From Lysobacteraceae bacterium (GTDB taxonomy: Bacteria; Pseudomonadota; Gammaproteobacteria; Xanthomonadales; Xanthomonadaceae): a stretch of 64,000 nt of DNA. Location of the stretch: the NCBI GenBank assembly GCA_004297225.1, contig SCUI01000014.1:61943-125942 (forward strand), given 5' to 3'. The notes under the pieces were generated by a model. That model saw only the letters and a program-made list of their open reading frames with translations. It did not search any database and was not told the origin of the DNA. Position numbers and translations under genes: made by a program. Below, piece by piece: positions 34,807 to 44,474 of the stretch; position 1 is the first letter of the stretch; every line of letters starts with the position of its first letter.

Positions 34807-37800
34807 GTTGCGAGGCAGCGCCAAAGCCACACCATCGCCAGAATCCAGCGCATCGCGCTGGCGTGTACGCTCGCTTGATCGCCTACAACACACGATAGTG
34901 TTGAAACGCCAGAGGCGACGGTAATTTGCAGCCGCGCACCTGTCCTGGCCACCAATTGTTCAGCAGATTGCAGTTCCGTAAGAGAATTTAGCACCAACAC
35001 GACGCTGGACTCATGCAGACGATGCACATAGCCCTGCTGCAGCCAAGCTTCCACAAGAACATCGAGCCAAGGTTCCGGCGCCTTTTCAAGAAGCTCGAAC
35101 AGGCCACGCGTCCCGTCCAGATGTCGGGCCGGCGGCATCACCGCCCGGCTTTGCCGGATGCCCTCAATGCGCCATGGCGCCGCGCCTGTTCTAACGACCA
35201 ATTGCGCAGCAGCAGCCTCCAACGCGTCGGCCTGGACCGCAGAAATTCCGGACCGGGTCATCGCGTCCGATGCATCAAGAGTCCTCGACCGGCAACGTGC
35301 AAATAGATCGACGTGTTTCGGAGCGACAACCCGCTGCCTGTGGAGCAGCGGTGGGTCAGAAACCCTCTCTTCGAGCCTGCTGGCAATCGGTGCCTGCAAT
35401 CGATCGAGAACGACTCCGTAGTAGTTTGAACCTTCTGACCGTTTGTCGCGATACCAGGCCTGGTCCATGACATTCGCAGGAAGGCCGGTTGTAGCGATTA
35501 CGCGCCCTCGTTCAGGGGCGTTTGCCGCTACAAGATACGAGCGCAATGGAACACCCAGGTCATGGATGTAGCTACCCAGCGTTGTTCGGATGTCGACATG
35601 TCCACACTCCCGGAGTGCGCGATGGACGATGCGGGGAGATGGTTTAGGAGAACCCAACGCGGAGCCGAGTCGGGCGGTGACGCGCCTTTTTCGTAACCAG
35701 TAAACGCGGGCGTTGCGGTCATTCGTTGCCCATTTCAGGAGTTGGTTGACCCGCTCGGCAAGGAAGGGGCGGGCAAACCTCCTGCGGGAACCCGGCGCCT
35801 CTGCAAAAAGTGGCTGTTTCCACCAGGAGTCTCCCGCAGCTGCCGTCTCTTCCGATAGCCACTCCATCACCCATTCCCTTCTTGACCCCCATAGGGCGCC
35901 CTCGAGTCGCACAAACCCAACCGATGTCAGCGTTTTAGCTTCGCCGAATTCACCGGTTCGATGGATGTGAAGGAAGTCGTTTTCCTTATCGAACAAGTGG
36001 AGGTCGCCGAGCACCAGTCCATGAGCGGAGCCGGGGCGCACTCCACTTGCCTCGAGGAGAATGAAGCTCAATACCCGGAGGGTGGAGGCGCGGATATCCT
36101 GGGGAGTGGCGTCGAGCCTGTTGCGCTCCCGTTCCGCATCCGCCTCAAGTTCCCCCAGGACACGCAAGATTTCCGCATCGGACAAGGCACCTGGCGCCAT
36201 CGATCGAACACGAGCCCCGCTGAACTCAGCCAAGGGGGCGAAGTCCACCGCTGGGAGGCCATGCACGGACTCGAGATAGCGATGCAGCTTTGCCAGTTCC
36301 TCAAGGACATCAGCACGTGTCGAGACAGGCTTCTGGCAAAGCACAGCAAGATAGGCTGCTTGAATGTCACCGCTTTTTTCCAGCAACAGGGATTTCGGAC
36401 CGAGCACATCCAGAAGCGCGCGGCCGAATCTCGTGATTTCCTTGTGTAATGTCCCCTGGCTCAGGCGCGCCCGCCGTTTTCCACCATGACGCAGGCGGTG
36501 CAGCGCGTACTCGATGAGGACACGCAAGTTTTCCGTTTTAGTTTCTTCCCGAAGGGCTAAGAGCGATTTTTCCAAGCCGCCTCGCCACGCGTACTTTCCG
36601 TCCGACCGCTTGCCTGCAGACCGACGCGAGACCTGAGAGTTCAATATGCGCGTCAATTTGGAATAACTTGATCGCTCAACAGACGTTGCAGGGTCGCGCT
36701 CGCGCGCCGCCGATTCCTTGACGTGCCCGAATGGAGCTTCGTCCATGACGGCGTCGTTGATCGCGGTGCGCAGTGGCCATTGATCCTCGATCGCAATGCT
36801 GCGTTTGGTGCTGACGCATGCGACCCGCTGCCCTTCCATGATGAGACGCTCGGGACCAGAAAGTTCGAGGCGCCCAGCCATTTGAAGAGTCCCCTCTACC
36901 AGCTTCAGGTGGCTCATGCCTTCGCCAGCCTTGGCAACGTCACCCAGCCGTTGTTTCACCCAGACTTCGAGCTTCTGGGGGGTTAAAGGCCTCCCTTTGG
37001 GTGCCTCCCGAGCGCGGCGCGCGAGGATACCTGCCTCAACCCCTGCCAACACCAAGGGGATTTCCGAATGGTTGAGCCGTGCAGGTACAAGCAACCGCTC
37101 GCGGCTGCATTGGCTCCTCTCGGCCGAGGATGCCGACCCGACTGCAGCCGCCGCCAACTCAAGATCACGATAGGGCGTGCCGGCTAGGACGGAGAGCTGC
37201 GCGATTCCGGGCCGGTCCCGGGCGCGGTTTTGACGCGACAGGAGCCCGAGCTTGCCGCGCATCGCCTCGGCGTGACGAACGGCCAAGCCGATGCCCGGTA
37301 GAAACGGCGACAGCTGCGTGGTGACCGATAGGTGCCTCCGTGGCGGCAGGGGACCGAGGACAATCTTCTCCTTGATCGCCTTTGCGACGAGCTCATGAAT
37401 CAGGTGCTCTGCTGCTAAGGCTTCCAATGCCGATGCACGCTGCTGATCACCGTTGCTAACACGATCTCGAAGGAGGAAGTAATGCTCCTCCTGGAGAACA
37501 ATCGGTCCAGTGGATGGGTATGCCGGGTTCGCGAGGAGCAGTCTCTTGTCGGTGTCGATGGTCAGGGCGGGGAGATACTCGGCGAATGCAGAAGCCAGCC
37601 TGGGCAACACAAGGTCCTCGACCACCTTTCGTTTCTCAATGAACTCTTCCCTTACCCCGCGAACATGCACGGCATGTTCGCGTTCGAAGTTCGCCCGCTC
37701 CTCCTGCCAGTCCTTCAATAGCCGGTCGGGAACACCGCGCCATGACCACGCAGGGGTGCGCTGTAGGGTTGGGTACCAGCCATCCTCAACCAGAATTTCG

Positions 37801-39938
37801 TCGATCAGACCTCCCATTCGGAGGCCGAATTCCTTCGGCGAGAGTGGCGAATGATCCGCCAAAGCGAAGGAGGGGGTGATGACCCACCCAAGCTGCCCAT
37901 GCCGCAGCTGCCAGTCGACACCCTTTTCCAACAAGCGTTGGCTCAGACGATGCCGGTAATGGTTGGGGACTTCATCCAGCGGCACAGGCATGGTTTCCGC
38001 GAACTCCACCATGCTCAGTGGTGTTGCGCCATCCCCATCGGCAGGCAAGGAGAAAAGCGGCAAGGTACTTTCAAGCACGCCCTGCGCCCACTGGGCTATT
38101 GCAGTATCGTGATGCTTTGCGAGAGGAATCAGCCTGTCGATGTAATCGCGGAGTGCTGCCGTCCACCGCCAGCCTGTGGCGGCAATCCGTGTCTTGCGCA
38201 ACACATCGACCAGCTTATCTTCCAGAACGACCAAGCCGTATTCGGGAATTACGGAGTCGAGTGACAAATCGGATATTGATCGTCCAGGTCTGATTCCCGT
38301 TGCCGCGCATAGCGATGCAGCGAGAAGATTTCGCTCCGCGACCAGACTCGCTTTCCACCCTCCCTTTCGCCGCGCAGCGCTATACGCGGTTTTCCGCAGC
38401 AGCCTCGGCCATTCGCGGGCAAATTCATCTCTGAGTACCAGTCTCGATCCAATGGAACCATTTCGGCCGGCCGGAATGGGGACGTCCTCGCCGAACCATC
38501 TCTCCAAACGCGCAGCGACCGCCTGCGCGACCGATGACTCAGGCACCGCCCCGTAGTAGGCCGGGCCCAGCGAGGCCGAAAATGTGTCCCGCATCGCCAG
38601 CTGGGCGACCTCGGGCCCAAACTCTTCGGTCAACGCCGCAGCCAGAACCAGACGGAAGCGGGCGGCTCCGAAATGCGCACCGGGCAAAAGCTCGGCTACG
38701 ACATTGCGCAACCTATCGGACCCGTACTTTGCCTGAGGTAAAACCGGGCTTCCGGGATGAGGTTGAGGAGTCCCTGCAAGCTTTTTTAGGGCGTCGTGCA
38801 GGGACGGGGGAATCGGCCAGCAAAGCGTGTCGCTGGACGGTTTTAGGTTCTTCACTAAGGATGACGGGGGCGTTACGGCCCCGGCAGGGCGTTTTATTCG
38901 AATCTGCAGAACTGGTGCGTCGGTCCAGAGGATTGCGTCCCCCGAATGGTCAGAAGCGCCCCATGTCACATTTCCCAGGTCTTTCTCCCTGAATCCCGTC
39001 GCGATCTGGAAACTCAGGGCCAGATATGACCCACCCGCAGAACTGCCCAGCCTTGCTACTGTTTCACGTCCGAGACGGAGGGACTGGCGCGCGACCTGGG
39101 TAATGATTGCTTCGGGGAGCAATTGATCGGCATGCAGTGGCAGGGCGACCTCCCCCGATTGCCGAAGCAGATGGTGTGCGGTTGCAAGAGAGTGCGTCGC
39201 CCGGGTGCGCAAGCCGTCGAAGGCTGCGCCGGAAATCTCTGTAGCCGTCCACTCGATGTCATCATCGCCGCACGTCGGATCTCCCCAGAGGGGGACCTCC
39301 GGTGATCCGATGTCGATCGCCAAGTCACTTGGCGCAGGGATTGCCTGGCGTAGTTGCCGCGGGTCCGCCAACATCCATCGGGCCACTCGGTGGTTAAGCA
39401 AGCCGCTCCAGAGCCGGTTGAACGTCTGGTGGATCCGGCTCCCGTTTGCTATCTCCCGATCCAACTGCGCCAGGAGCGTGGGGATGGACGCGGCTCCTGC
39501 GACAAGCCCCCGCAAATCCGCATTCGAATCCTCAATCGCGTGCCTGACGATTCTGGCGACGTCCTTGATTCTCGTGCGAAGAGCCCGATCCCTCCCCTCG
39601 GGACCCAGCGCCAGATTCAGCAAGATCGCCGTAAGACACGTGAGGCTCGGGGGCGGCCGAACTTGGTTCCAGGCCATCAGCGCGGCGACGACGGGGATTA
39701 CCTGCTTCGCCTCGGCGGAAAGATGGAGCTCCCGCCGGCTAAGGGGACCCGGATGCGGACCCGGGGGCCAATAAGCACGTAAGGCCGCCAGGATGGCGAG
39801 ATCGCTGGGAGCGAGGTCGTCCGCCAACGCCTCGAGCGCGCGACGGGTGGCGACCTCGATGGCTGGTTCCAGGTGCTGGCAGTCCAGGGCCCAGAGCGGA
39901 TGCTTGGTCGCCTGGTCCCCGATTGGCGCGATTGCCAT
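34767..39938 (-). CDS. Large protein with three tyrosine-recombinase-like segments
   Basis: The 1723-residue protein has three separated segments that resemble the Arg-containing box of tyrosine recombinases: IATGFREKDLGNVTW near 315, AATGIRPGRSISDLSL near 550 and EASGVRPGSAHGLVLGDL near 1300. Each is followed by box-II-like sequence: RLVLAAALTEEFGP with AYYG in the first, HYRHRLSQRLLEKG in the second, and ECGHVDIRTTLGSYIHDL near 1450 in the third. Several catalytic positions look degenerate. It starts at ATG 39938, close to the right edge of the accessory region. Fusion of three recombinase-like modules in one chain is unusual; trios of separate recombinases (RIT elements) are known. The function is inferred only. 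Confidence 0.6.
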   Translation of the reverse strand: MAIAPIGDQATKHPLWALDCQHLEPAIEVATRRALEALADDLAPSDLAILAALRAYWPPGPHPGPLSRRELHLSAEAKQVIPVVAALMAWNQVRPPPSLTCLTAILLNLALGPEGRDRALRTRIKDVARIVRHAIEDSNADLRGLVAGAASIPTLLAQLDREIANGSRIHQTFNRLWSGLLNHRVARWMLADPRQLRQAIPAPSDLAIDIGSPEVPLWGDPTCGDDDIEWTATEISGAAFDGLRTRATHSLATAHHLLRQSGEVALPLHADQLLPEAIITQVARQSLRLGRETVARLGSSAGGSYLALSFQIATGFREKDLGNVTWGASDHSGDAILWTDAPVLQIRIKRPAGAVTPPSSLVKNLKPSSDTLCWPIPPSLHDALKKLAGTPQPHPGSPVLPQAKYGSDRLRNVVAELLPGAHFGAARFRLVLAAALTEEFGPEVAQLAMRDTFSASLGPAYYGAVPESSVAQAVAARLERWFGEDVPIPAGRNGSIGSRLVLRDEFAREWPRLLRKTAYSAARRKGGWKASLVAERNLLAASLCAATGIRPGRSISDLSLDSVIPEYGLVVLEDKLVDVLRKTRIAATGWRWTAALRDYIDRLIPLAKHHDTAIAQWAQGVLESTLPLFSLPADGDGATPLSMVEFAETMPVPLDEVPNHYRHRLSQRLLEKGVDWQLRHGQLGWVITPSFALADHSPLSPKEFGLRMGGLIDEILVEDGWYPTLQRTPAWSWRGVPDRLLKDWQEERANFEREHAVHVRGVREEFIEKRKVVEDLVLPRLASAFAEYLPALTIDTDKRLLLANPAYPSTGPIVLQEEHYFLLRDRVSNGDQQRASALEALAAEHLIHELVAKAIKEKIVLGPLPPRRHLSVTTQLSPFLPGIGLAVRHAEAMRGKLGLLSRQNRARDRPGIAQLSVLAGTPYRDLELAAAAVGSASSAERSQCSRERLLVPARLNHSEIPLVLAGVEAGILARRAREAPKGRPLTPQKLEVWVKQRLGDVAKAGEGMSHLKLVEGTLQMAGRLELSGPERLIMEGQRVACVSTKRSIAIEDQWPLRTAINDAVMDEAPFGHVKESAARERDPATSVERSSYSKLTRILNSQVSRRSAGKRSDGKYAWRGGLEKSLLALREETKTENLRVLIEYALHRLRHGGKRRARLSQGTLHKEITRFGRALLDVLGPKSLLLEKSGDIQAAYLAVLCQKPVSTRADVLEELAKLHRYLESVHGLPAVDFAPLAEFSGARVRSMAPGALSDAEILRVLGELEADAERERNRLDATPQDIRASTLRVLSFILLEASGVRPGSAHGLVLGDLHLFDKENDFLHIHRTGEFGEAKTLTSVGFVRLEGALWGSRREWVMEWLSEETAAAGDSWWKQPLFAEAPGSRRRFARPFLAERVNQLLKWATNDRNARVYWLRKRRVTARLGSALGSPKPSPRIVHRALRECGHVDIRTTLGSYIHDLGVPLRSYLVAANAPERGRVIATTGLPANVMDQAWYRDKRSEGSNYYGVVLDRLQAPIASRLEERVSDPPLLHRQRVVAPKHVDLFARCRSRTLDASDAMTRSGISAVQADALEAAAAQLVVRTGAAPWRIEGIRQSRAVMPPARHLDGTRGLFELLEKAPEPWLDVLVEAWLQQGYVHRLHESSVVLVLNSLTELQSAEQLVARTGARLQITVASGVSTLSCVVGDQASVHASAMRWILAMVWLWRCLATHTSESSISGRAV

Positions 39939-40272
39939 GGGATGAGACTAGTCCCAGGGTCGCGGGTTCTGCAAGGTCCGTGACAACCTTCTTATGCGCT
40001 AATGCACATTGTTTGCGGTTCGGCGCATTCGTGCTGACGGAAGCCACTGGAACTGTAAGAATCATGTTTGTGACATTTATTATGGTATTTCAACTACTTA
40101 GCCTAGTAGATGATGGCTCCAGCGCGCGACGATTCTTCATGTTCTGTATCTTCATGTCACTCGACGTATTTCATCGCTCCCACTCTCATAATCAGCCACC
40201 ATCCGCACGCAACTGACGCCATCGTGACGCGCCGCTTCCTACTGTCGGGCCTCCCGGCCGAGGAGCATCGCC
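39939..40272. other. AT-rich junction between island and core
   Basis: No gene is seen. Composition turns AT-rich around 40040-40190 (ATTTATTATGGTATTTC and similar) and then returns to high GC at the DUF3606 gene. It probably contains the island's right junction; no copy of the tRNA-Met 3' end was found here. Confidence 0.5.
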
Positions 40273-40464
40273 ATGACCGACAACACCGCCGATCGCGGCC
40301 CGCTGGACCGCAGCCGCATTTCGCTCTCGCAGGACTTCGAGGTCCGCTACTGGTCGCAGCGCTTCGGCATCGACGAACAAGCGTTGCGCGAGGCCGTGGA
40401 GGATGTCGGCCCATCGGTGCAGGACGTGGAGCAGTACCTGGCCAACCGCGATGGCTTGCACTGA
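40273..40464 (+). CDS. DUF3606 small protein
   Basis: The 63-residue protein matches DUF3606 (DRSRISLSQDFEVRYWSQRF followed by GIDEQALREAV). Function is unknown; members are small and acidic. GAGGAG lies 7 nt before the ATG. It is convergent with the operon on its right. Confidence 0.85.
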   Translation: MTDNTADRGPLDRSRISLSQDFEVRYWSQRFGIDEQALREAVEDVGPSVQDVEQYLANRDGLH

Positions 40465-40470
40465 GCCGGC

Positions 40471-41154
40471 TCAAGGCTCCGCGCGGAAAGTGGTGATGTC
40501 GCGCGGTCCCCGCTGCCGGTAGAGCGCACGCAGGCCGGCGAGCCAGCCGGGCCGCCCCGTGGCGAAGTCGTCGCGCGAGAATCGATCCGTGTCGCAGCGA
40601 CCAAATGGGCGGCCCTTGCGCATCCTGCCGCCGCTCATGATCTCGTCGACCAGCGTCGGCCGCAGGTTCGGTCGCGAAGGGCAATGACTGTGGATCGATT
40701 GACCGAGCGTGGAATGCCCTTCCATGCAGACGGGCGCGACCGCGCAGGTCGTGACCGCTCCGTTCGAGGTCATCCGTACGGAAAATCCCTGGTCGTTGCC
40801 GCAAATCTCGGCGCACGCCTCGTAGGTCTGGCGTTGCGAGTAGTCCACCATCGCCAGCCGCACGCGCTGCAGGAACGGGACCAGCGCCTCGCCGGGTTCG
40901 CTGGCGATGTCGCCGATCGAACGGATCGGCACGCGCTTGCCGAGCGAGGGGATCAGGATCTCACGGGGAATGTCGATGCCGCGGGTGGCGCCTTCCGCCC
41001 AGATGAACTCGTACGGTACGGCGATCCCGGGTTCGAACGCCTCCCCGGGCAGAGGCGGTGGCGCCGGACGTTCGCGCCACAGCCACCACGCCGCGAGCGC
41101 CACCAGCGCCAGCAACGCGAACAGCGCCAGCCACCAACGCGTGCGCCGGCTCAC
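40471..41154 (-). CDS. Membrane-anchored protein with JAMM/DUF4329-like motif
   Basis: The 227-residue protein has an N-terminal membrane anchor (WWLALFALLALVALAAWWLW, about 7-26). The outer domain holds SIHSHCP near 155 and FSRDDF near 190, an H-x-H...S-x-x-D arrangement like DUF4329/JAB domains, plus several Cys. A possible upstream Glu lies in YEACAEICGN. The GTG at 41154 overlaps the stop of the caspase gene (GTGA), so both are translated together. The likely role is a periplasmic metal-dependent hydrolase; the active site is not proven. Confidence 0.65.
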   Translation of the reverse strand: MSRRTRWWLALFALLALVALAAWWLWRERPAPPPLPGEAFEPGIAVPYEFIWAEGATRGIDIPREILIPSLGKRVPIRSIGDIASEPGEALVPFLQRVRLAMVDYSQRQTYEACAEICGNDQGFSVRMTSNGAVTTCAVAPVCMEGHSTLGQSIHSHCPSRPNLRPTLVDEIMSGGRMRKGRPFGRCDTDRFSRDDFATGRPGWLAGLRALYRQRGPRDITTFRAEP

Positions 41155-42542
41155 GGATCGGCACCGGCGCCAGCAGGCGCGAAGGCTTCGTGCGTTTCGA
41201 CCAGCCCGCGCATGAATTCCATCATCGCCGCTTCGTCGTCGCCATTGCCGGCGAGCGCGAGCTTCGCGCGCGCCTCGCCTATGCCCTGCGCACTGGCGAG
41301 CTGCCACCAGTAGCGCGCGACATGGCCTTCGCTGTCGCTGGCCTTGAGCGAATGGAGCAAGGTGCCGAGGTCGGTGCGCGCGGCGGCGTGCCCGGCACGG
41401 GCGAGCCCTTCGAGCCGGCGCAGCGCATCTGCGGTATCACCGCGCTCCCATGAACGCGTGGCCAGCGCCAATGCAGCGTTGGCGTCGCCGCGCGCCGCCT
41501 GTTCCTCCAGGCTTGCATCGGTGCGGCTGCCATCCTGCGCCAGGGTCCGTGCAAGCTGCGCCTGTCGTGCCCAATAGCGCCCCGCGGCGCGCCGCTCCGG
41601 GGTGATTTCCAGGCCGAGCAGCGTTGTCGTTCCCGCTCGCGCCGGATCCGTCGATGCAGGCAGCGCGCCTAACTGCGGGAAGCGGTCGACCTGTGCGTTC
41701 ATCCATGGCTGCTGGGCGCCATGGGTCTGCTGCATGACGATGCTTGCAGCGGACAGGAAGGCCTGGTCCCAACTGGCGACCTCGCGCGACCTCAGGGCAC
41801 TGGCCAGGAAATAGCTGTATGGCGAGTGGTCGGCGTCCACGCCGTAGCTGCGCAGGCTGTCGAGTGCCACGCGGCCCGGCGCCGTTGCGTAGGCGAGGAT
41901 GGTGCCGCGCGCCGGCGAAAGTTCGCCCAGCGCGCGCGCCGCCTGGAGGCCGCGCGCGGGCGCCACGCGGCACGCGTCGATGATCGCGACCAGTGCCGGC
42001 GTGCCCTGCCCGAGGGTCCACACCAGCTCGTCCAGTCGCACGCCATTGTTGCGCACGGCCTGGCGATCGAGCTTGCCGATCGCAGCCGGCAGGTCCACCG
42101 GCATCAGGTAGTTGGCGTGCTCGAACTCGAAACCATGGCCGGCGAAATACAGCACCCGCAGCTCGGCACCGGCCGACATCGCCTCGAACGCAGCGACGTC
42201 CTCGCGCATGCCGTCGAGGTCGCGATCGACCGCCAGCAGCACCTCGTAGCCGCGTTCCCGCAGCGCGCTGGCGATCAATGCCGCATCGCGCGGCGCGCCG
42301 GCGAGCGCGTCGCCGTGCGCATAGGCACCGTTGCCGAACACCAGCGCGTAACGGCGCGACCCTGCGGAAGCGGGCGCCAGCGTGGTGCTGCGCCCGCTGG
42401 CTTGCGCAGCGCCGGGCGCGTTGGCCGCGCTGGCCAGTGGCGCCGGCGGCACCGCGCGTGGAGGCGGTGGGGTCATGGAGCCACCGGCTTCACACGCGGC
42501 CAGCGTGGCGAACAAGGCGATCGCCAGCCACCGGATCAACAT
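41151..42542 (-). CDS. Caspase-family (C14) lipoprotein
   Basis: This 463-residue protein has a lipoprotein signal (MLIRWLAIALFATLAAC, lipid Cys17). It has a Pro/Ala linker and a caspase/metacaspase p20-like domain with YALVFGNGAY, catalytic His136 in YFAGHGFE and Cys191 in AIIDACRV. The C-terminal half (about 330-450) has Sel1/TPR-like helical pairs (RGDANAALALATRSWERGD). The start overlaps the PilZ stop (TGATG). It is placed between a PilZ gene and a JAMM-like gene, suggesting an envelope protease module linked to signalling. Its substrate is unknown. Confidence 0.88.
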   Translation of the reverse strand: MLIRWLAIALFATLAACEAGGSMTPPPPRAVPPAPLASAANAPGAAQASGRSTTLAPASAGSRRYALVFGNGAYAHGDALAGAPRDAALIASALRERGYEVLLAVDRDLDGMREDVAAFEAMSAGAELRVLYFAGHGFEFEHANYLMPVDLPAAIGKLDRQAVRNNGVRLDELVWTLGQGTPALVAIIDACRVAPARGLQAARALGELSPARGTILAYATAPGRVALDSLRSYGVDADHSPYSYFLASALRSREVASWDQAFLSAASIVMQQTHGAQQPWMNAQVDRFPQLGALPASTDPARAGTTTLLGLEITPERRAAGRYWARQAQLARTLAQDGSRTDASLEEQAARGDANAALALATRSWERGDTADALRRLEGLARAGHAAARTDLGTLLHSLKASDSEGHVARYWWQLASAQGIGEARAKLALAGNGDDEAAMMEFMRGLVETHEAFAPAGAGADP

Positions 42543-42898
42543 CACTGCGCCCCCTGTCGTGCCAGCCAATGGACGATGTGGCGCGCGCAGGCCCCATCGA
42601 GGTGGATGAAACGGGTGCCCGCGCGCAGCAGGCCGTCCGTATCCTCGCGCAGGTCCAGCACCTGCAGGCCGGCGACGATGGTCGCGCGACGTCCACCTTC
42701 CAGCGGCAATTCGAAGCGCACCTGGTAAAGCGTGTCCTCGACGAGCGGTTCGGCGACCAGCAGCGTCATGCCGCCGCCCGACAGGTCGATCGCGCGGCCG
42801 AGCACCGCGCCGGAAAGGTCGTCGAACACCTGCGGCTGCCCGGCGACATCGAAGCGATGTCCCAGGCGCGGGTCGTGGCCGCCCGGTTGCAGGCTCAC
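42542..42898 (-). CDS. PilZ-domain protein
   Basis: The 118-residue protein has a PilZ c-di-GMP-binding fold with RHxxR-like start LGHRFDVAG and the DLSGGGM motif (D/NxSxxG) near 40. The first Arg box is degenerate, so ligand binding is uncertain. The GTG at 42898 overlaps the DUF1631 stop (GTGA), and its own stop overlaps the caspase ATG. DUF1631-PilZ pairs are typical of xanthomonads. Confidence 0.8.
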   Translation of the reverse strand: MSLQPGGHDPRLGHRFDVAGQPQVFDDLSGAVLGRAIDLSGGGMTLLVAEPLVEDTLYQVRFELPLEGGRRATIVAGLQVLDLREDTDGLLRAGTRFIHLDGACARHIVHWLARQGAQ

Positions 42899-44196
42899 GG
42901 CGCCGCCCCTGCCGCGGCTGCGCGGCGCATCACCCAGGCTTCGCCCGAAGCCAGCATGCGCGCGAGCAGGTCGGCCTCGAAGATGATTTCGCAACCGCTC
43001 TCCGCGCAGTCCAGCAACAGCCGTGGCGGGTCGTCGTGGTGCGCCACCACATGCGCATGCAGGAAGCCGCCGCGGCCCGCCGAAAAGCCCAGCATGGCCC
43101 CGGGCGACAACTGCCGCAGGCGTTCGAAGCATCGCTGCTCGCGGACCCCGCGTTCCTGGGCAGGGGCATCGTCCTCGCCGGCAACTTCATTCCCGCGATC
43201 CGCGCCTGCATCGCCTTCCGTGGCCGAGGTCAAGCGGGCGGCAAGCTGGCCGGCTTCATCCTCGCCATAACCCAGGTCCCGAAACGCCTTGTCCAGCCAG
43301 GCCCGCGCCTCCAGCGGCGGCACGCCTTGCGCGAGGGCCGCGTCCTGCAGGCTTTGCGCGACTTCCAGGCATTCGCTCCACTGGTTGGAATCGCGGCCGT
43401 GGCGCATCAGGTAGCGCGCCAGCGCCGCCATCGCATCGCGACGGCCGCGGCGCGAACCGGGAGGCAAGCGTGCCTGCGGCGCGATCGATTCCGCGGCGCG
43501 GCCAACCGCCTGCAACGCGTCGCGTTCGGTGGCGCGCGCGATGTCGATGGCGATGTGCGCCTGCCTGCGCAACGGCACGAACGACATGCCGCGCAGGATG
43601 CCGGCGTCGTCGAGCGCCGCGTCCACCGCTTCGGCGAATCGCGGATACAGGACCACGCCATCGAGGTCGAAGCGGCGATAGAGGGCGAGTCGCGCATGCG
43701 GACACAGGCCAAGACCGGCGGCCGCTTCCGCCAGCGCGTCGCAGAACGCACGCGGCCCGAGTGGCAGGTCCATGGCCGGCATCGGGGGCCGCGCCAGCAA
43801 CACGCCGAAGCGCTGCCCGAGCAGCAACAGCGGCAAGCTGGCGCTGCCGCGCAGGCGGCGCGCGATCGCGGCGAGGATCGAGTCCTCTTCGGCCACGTCC
43901 AGTTCCACCAGGCTCAGTTCGCGCTTGGCCTCCGGTCGCGCGGCGTCGCCGGGCATCGCGCGCAGCATGCCGGCGGCCGTGCAGTTTCCAGCAAGCGCGT
44001 CGACCATGCCCCGCGCGAAAGTCTCGCCACCCACCGCGAGCGCGGCGACCGAAACCTTGCAACACTCCTCCTCGCTCGCCGGCCCGGACTCGGCCAGCGC
44101 GGGAGGAATCGCGGCCAGGTCCTCGGCCAGCCATCCGCGCAGCTGCAGTTGCAGCTGTTCCAGTATTTCCCGGGAGCGACTCGAAATCCCCTGCAC
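42895..44196 (-). CDS. DUF1631-family protein
   Basis: The 433-residue protein is a short DUF1631 member. Features are helical N-terminal segments (SREILEQLQLQLRGWLAEDL) and the C-terminal EQRCFERLRQLSPGAMLGFS typical of DUF1631, followed by a PilZ-like beta section. The function is not established; members sit beside PilZ genes and may handle c-di-GMP signals. It is first in an overlapping four-gene operon (DUF1631, PilZ, caspase, JAMM-like). Confidence 0.8.
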   Translation of the reverse strand: MQGISSRSREILEQLQLQLRGWLAEDLAAIPPALAESGPASEEECCKVSVAALAVGGETFARGMVDALAGNCTAAGMLRAMPGDAARPEAKRELSLVELDVAEEDSILAAIARRLRGSASLPLLLLGQRFGVLLARPPMPAMDLPLGPRAFCDALAEAAAGLGLCPHARLALYRRFDLDGVVLYPRFAEAVDAALDDAGILRGMSFVPLRRQAHIAIDIARATERDALQAVGRAAESIAPQARLPPGSRRGRRDAMAALARYLMRHGRDSNQWSECLEVAQSLQDAALAQGVPPLEARAWLDKAFRDLGYGEDEAGQLAARLTSATEGDAGADRGNEVAGEDDAPAQERGVREQRCFERLRQLSPGAMLGFSAGRGGFLHAHVVAHHDDPPRLLLDCAESGCEIIFEADLLARMLASGEAWVMRRAAAAGAAP

Positions 44197-44237
44197 GGGT
44201 CGATGGTAAGCCCATGCAGCACCGCTTTCGCGGCCGG

Positions 44238-44474
44238 TCAGGCGTCCGGGCGGTGGTGCGCGGCCAGCCAGCGGGCCAGCGTCTGCGCATGGGCCTTGGG
44301 CAGGTGGACGAAGCGCACGCCCGCGAGCCGCTCTCCGCCGGCGGTTTCGCGCTGGCTGACGACCTGCACGCCCGCTTCGATCATCTGCGGTTGCCGTCCG
44401 CCGAAGTCCAGCGCCACCTGCATCGGCGTGGCCGGAACCACGCGCGGACTACGCCGGGCTTCGGCGCCGGTCAC
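44238..44474 (-). CDS. Short PilZ-like protein, second copy
   Basis: The 78-residue protein (PRVVPATPMQVALDFGGRQP ... GVRFVHLPKAHAQTLARWLA) corresponds to the C-terminal half of the PilZ protein at 42542-42898, whose end reads RFIHLDGACARHIVHWLA. The first PilZ half is missing or diverged. The GTG at 44474 overlaps the terminal stop of the broken DUF1631 gene. It may be functional or a relic. Confidence 0.6.
   Translation of the reverse strand: MTGAEARRSPRVVPATPMQVALDFGGRQPQMIEAGVQVVSQRETAGGERLAGVRFVHLPKAHAQTLARWLAAHHRPDA

Noticed and set aside
39939..40272. Right-end copy of the tRNA-Met 3' end as an attachment site
   Set aside because: I looked for the tRNA 3' sequence around the presumed right boundary and in other gene-free stretches by eye and found none, so the island borders are not defined by a visible direct repeat.
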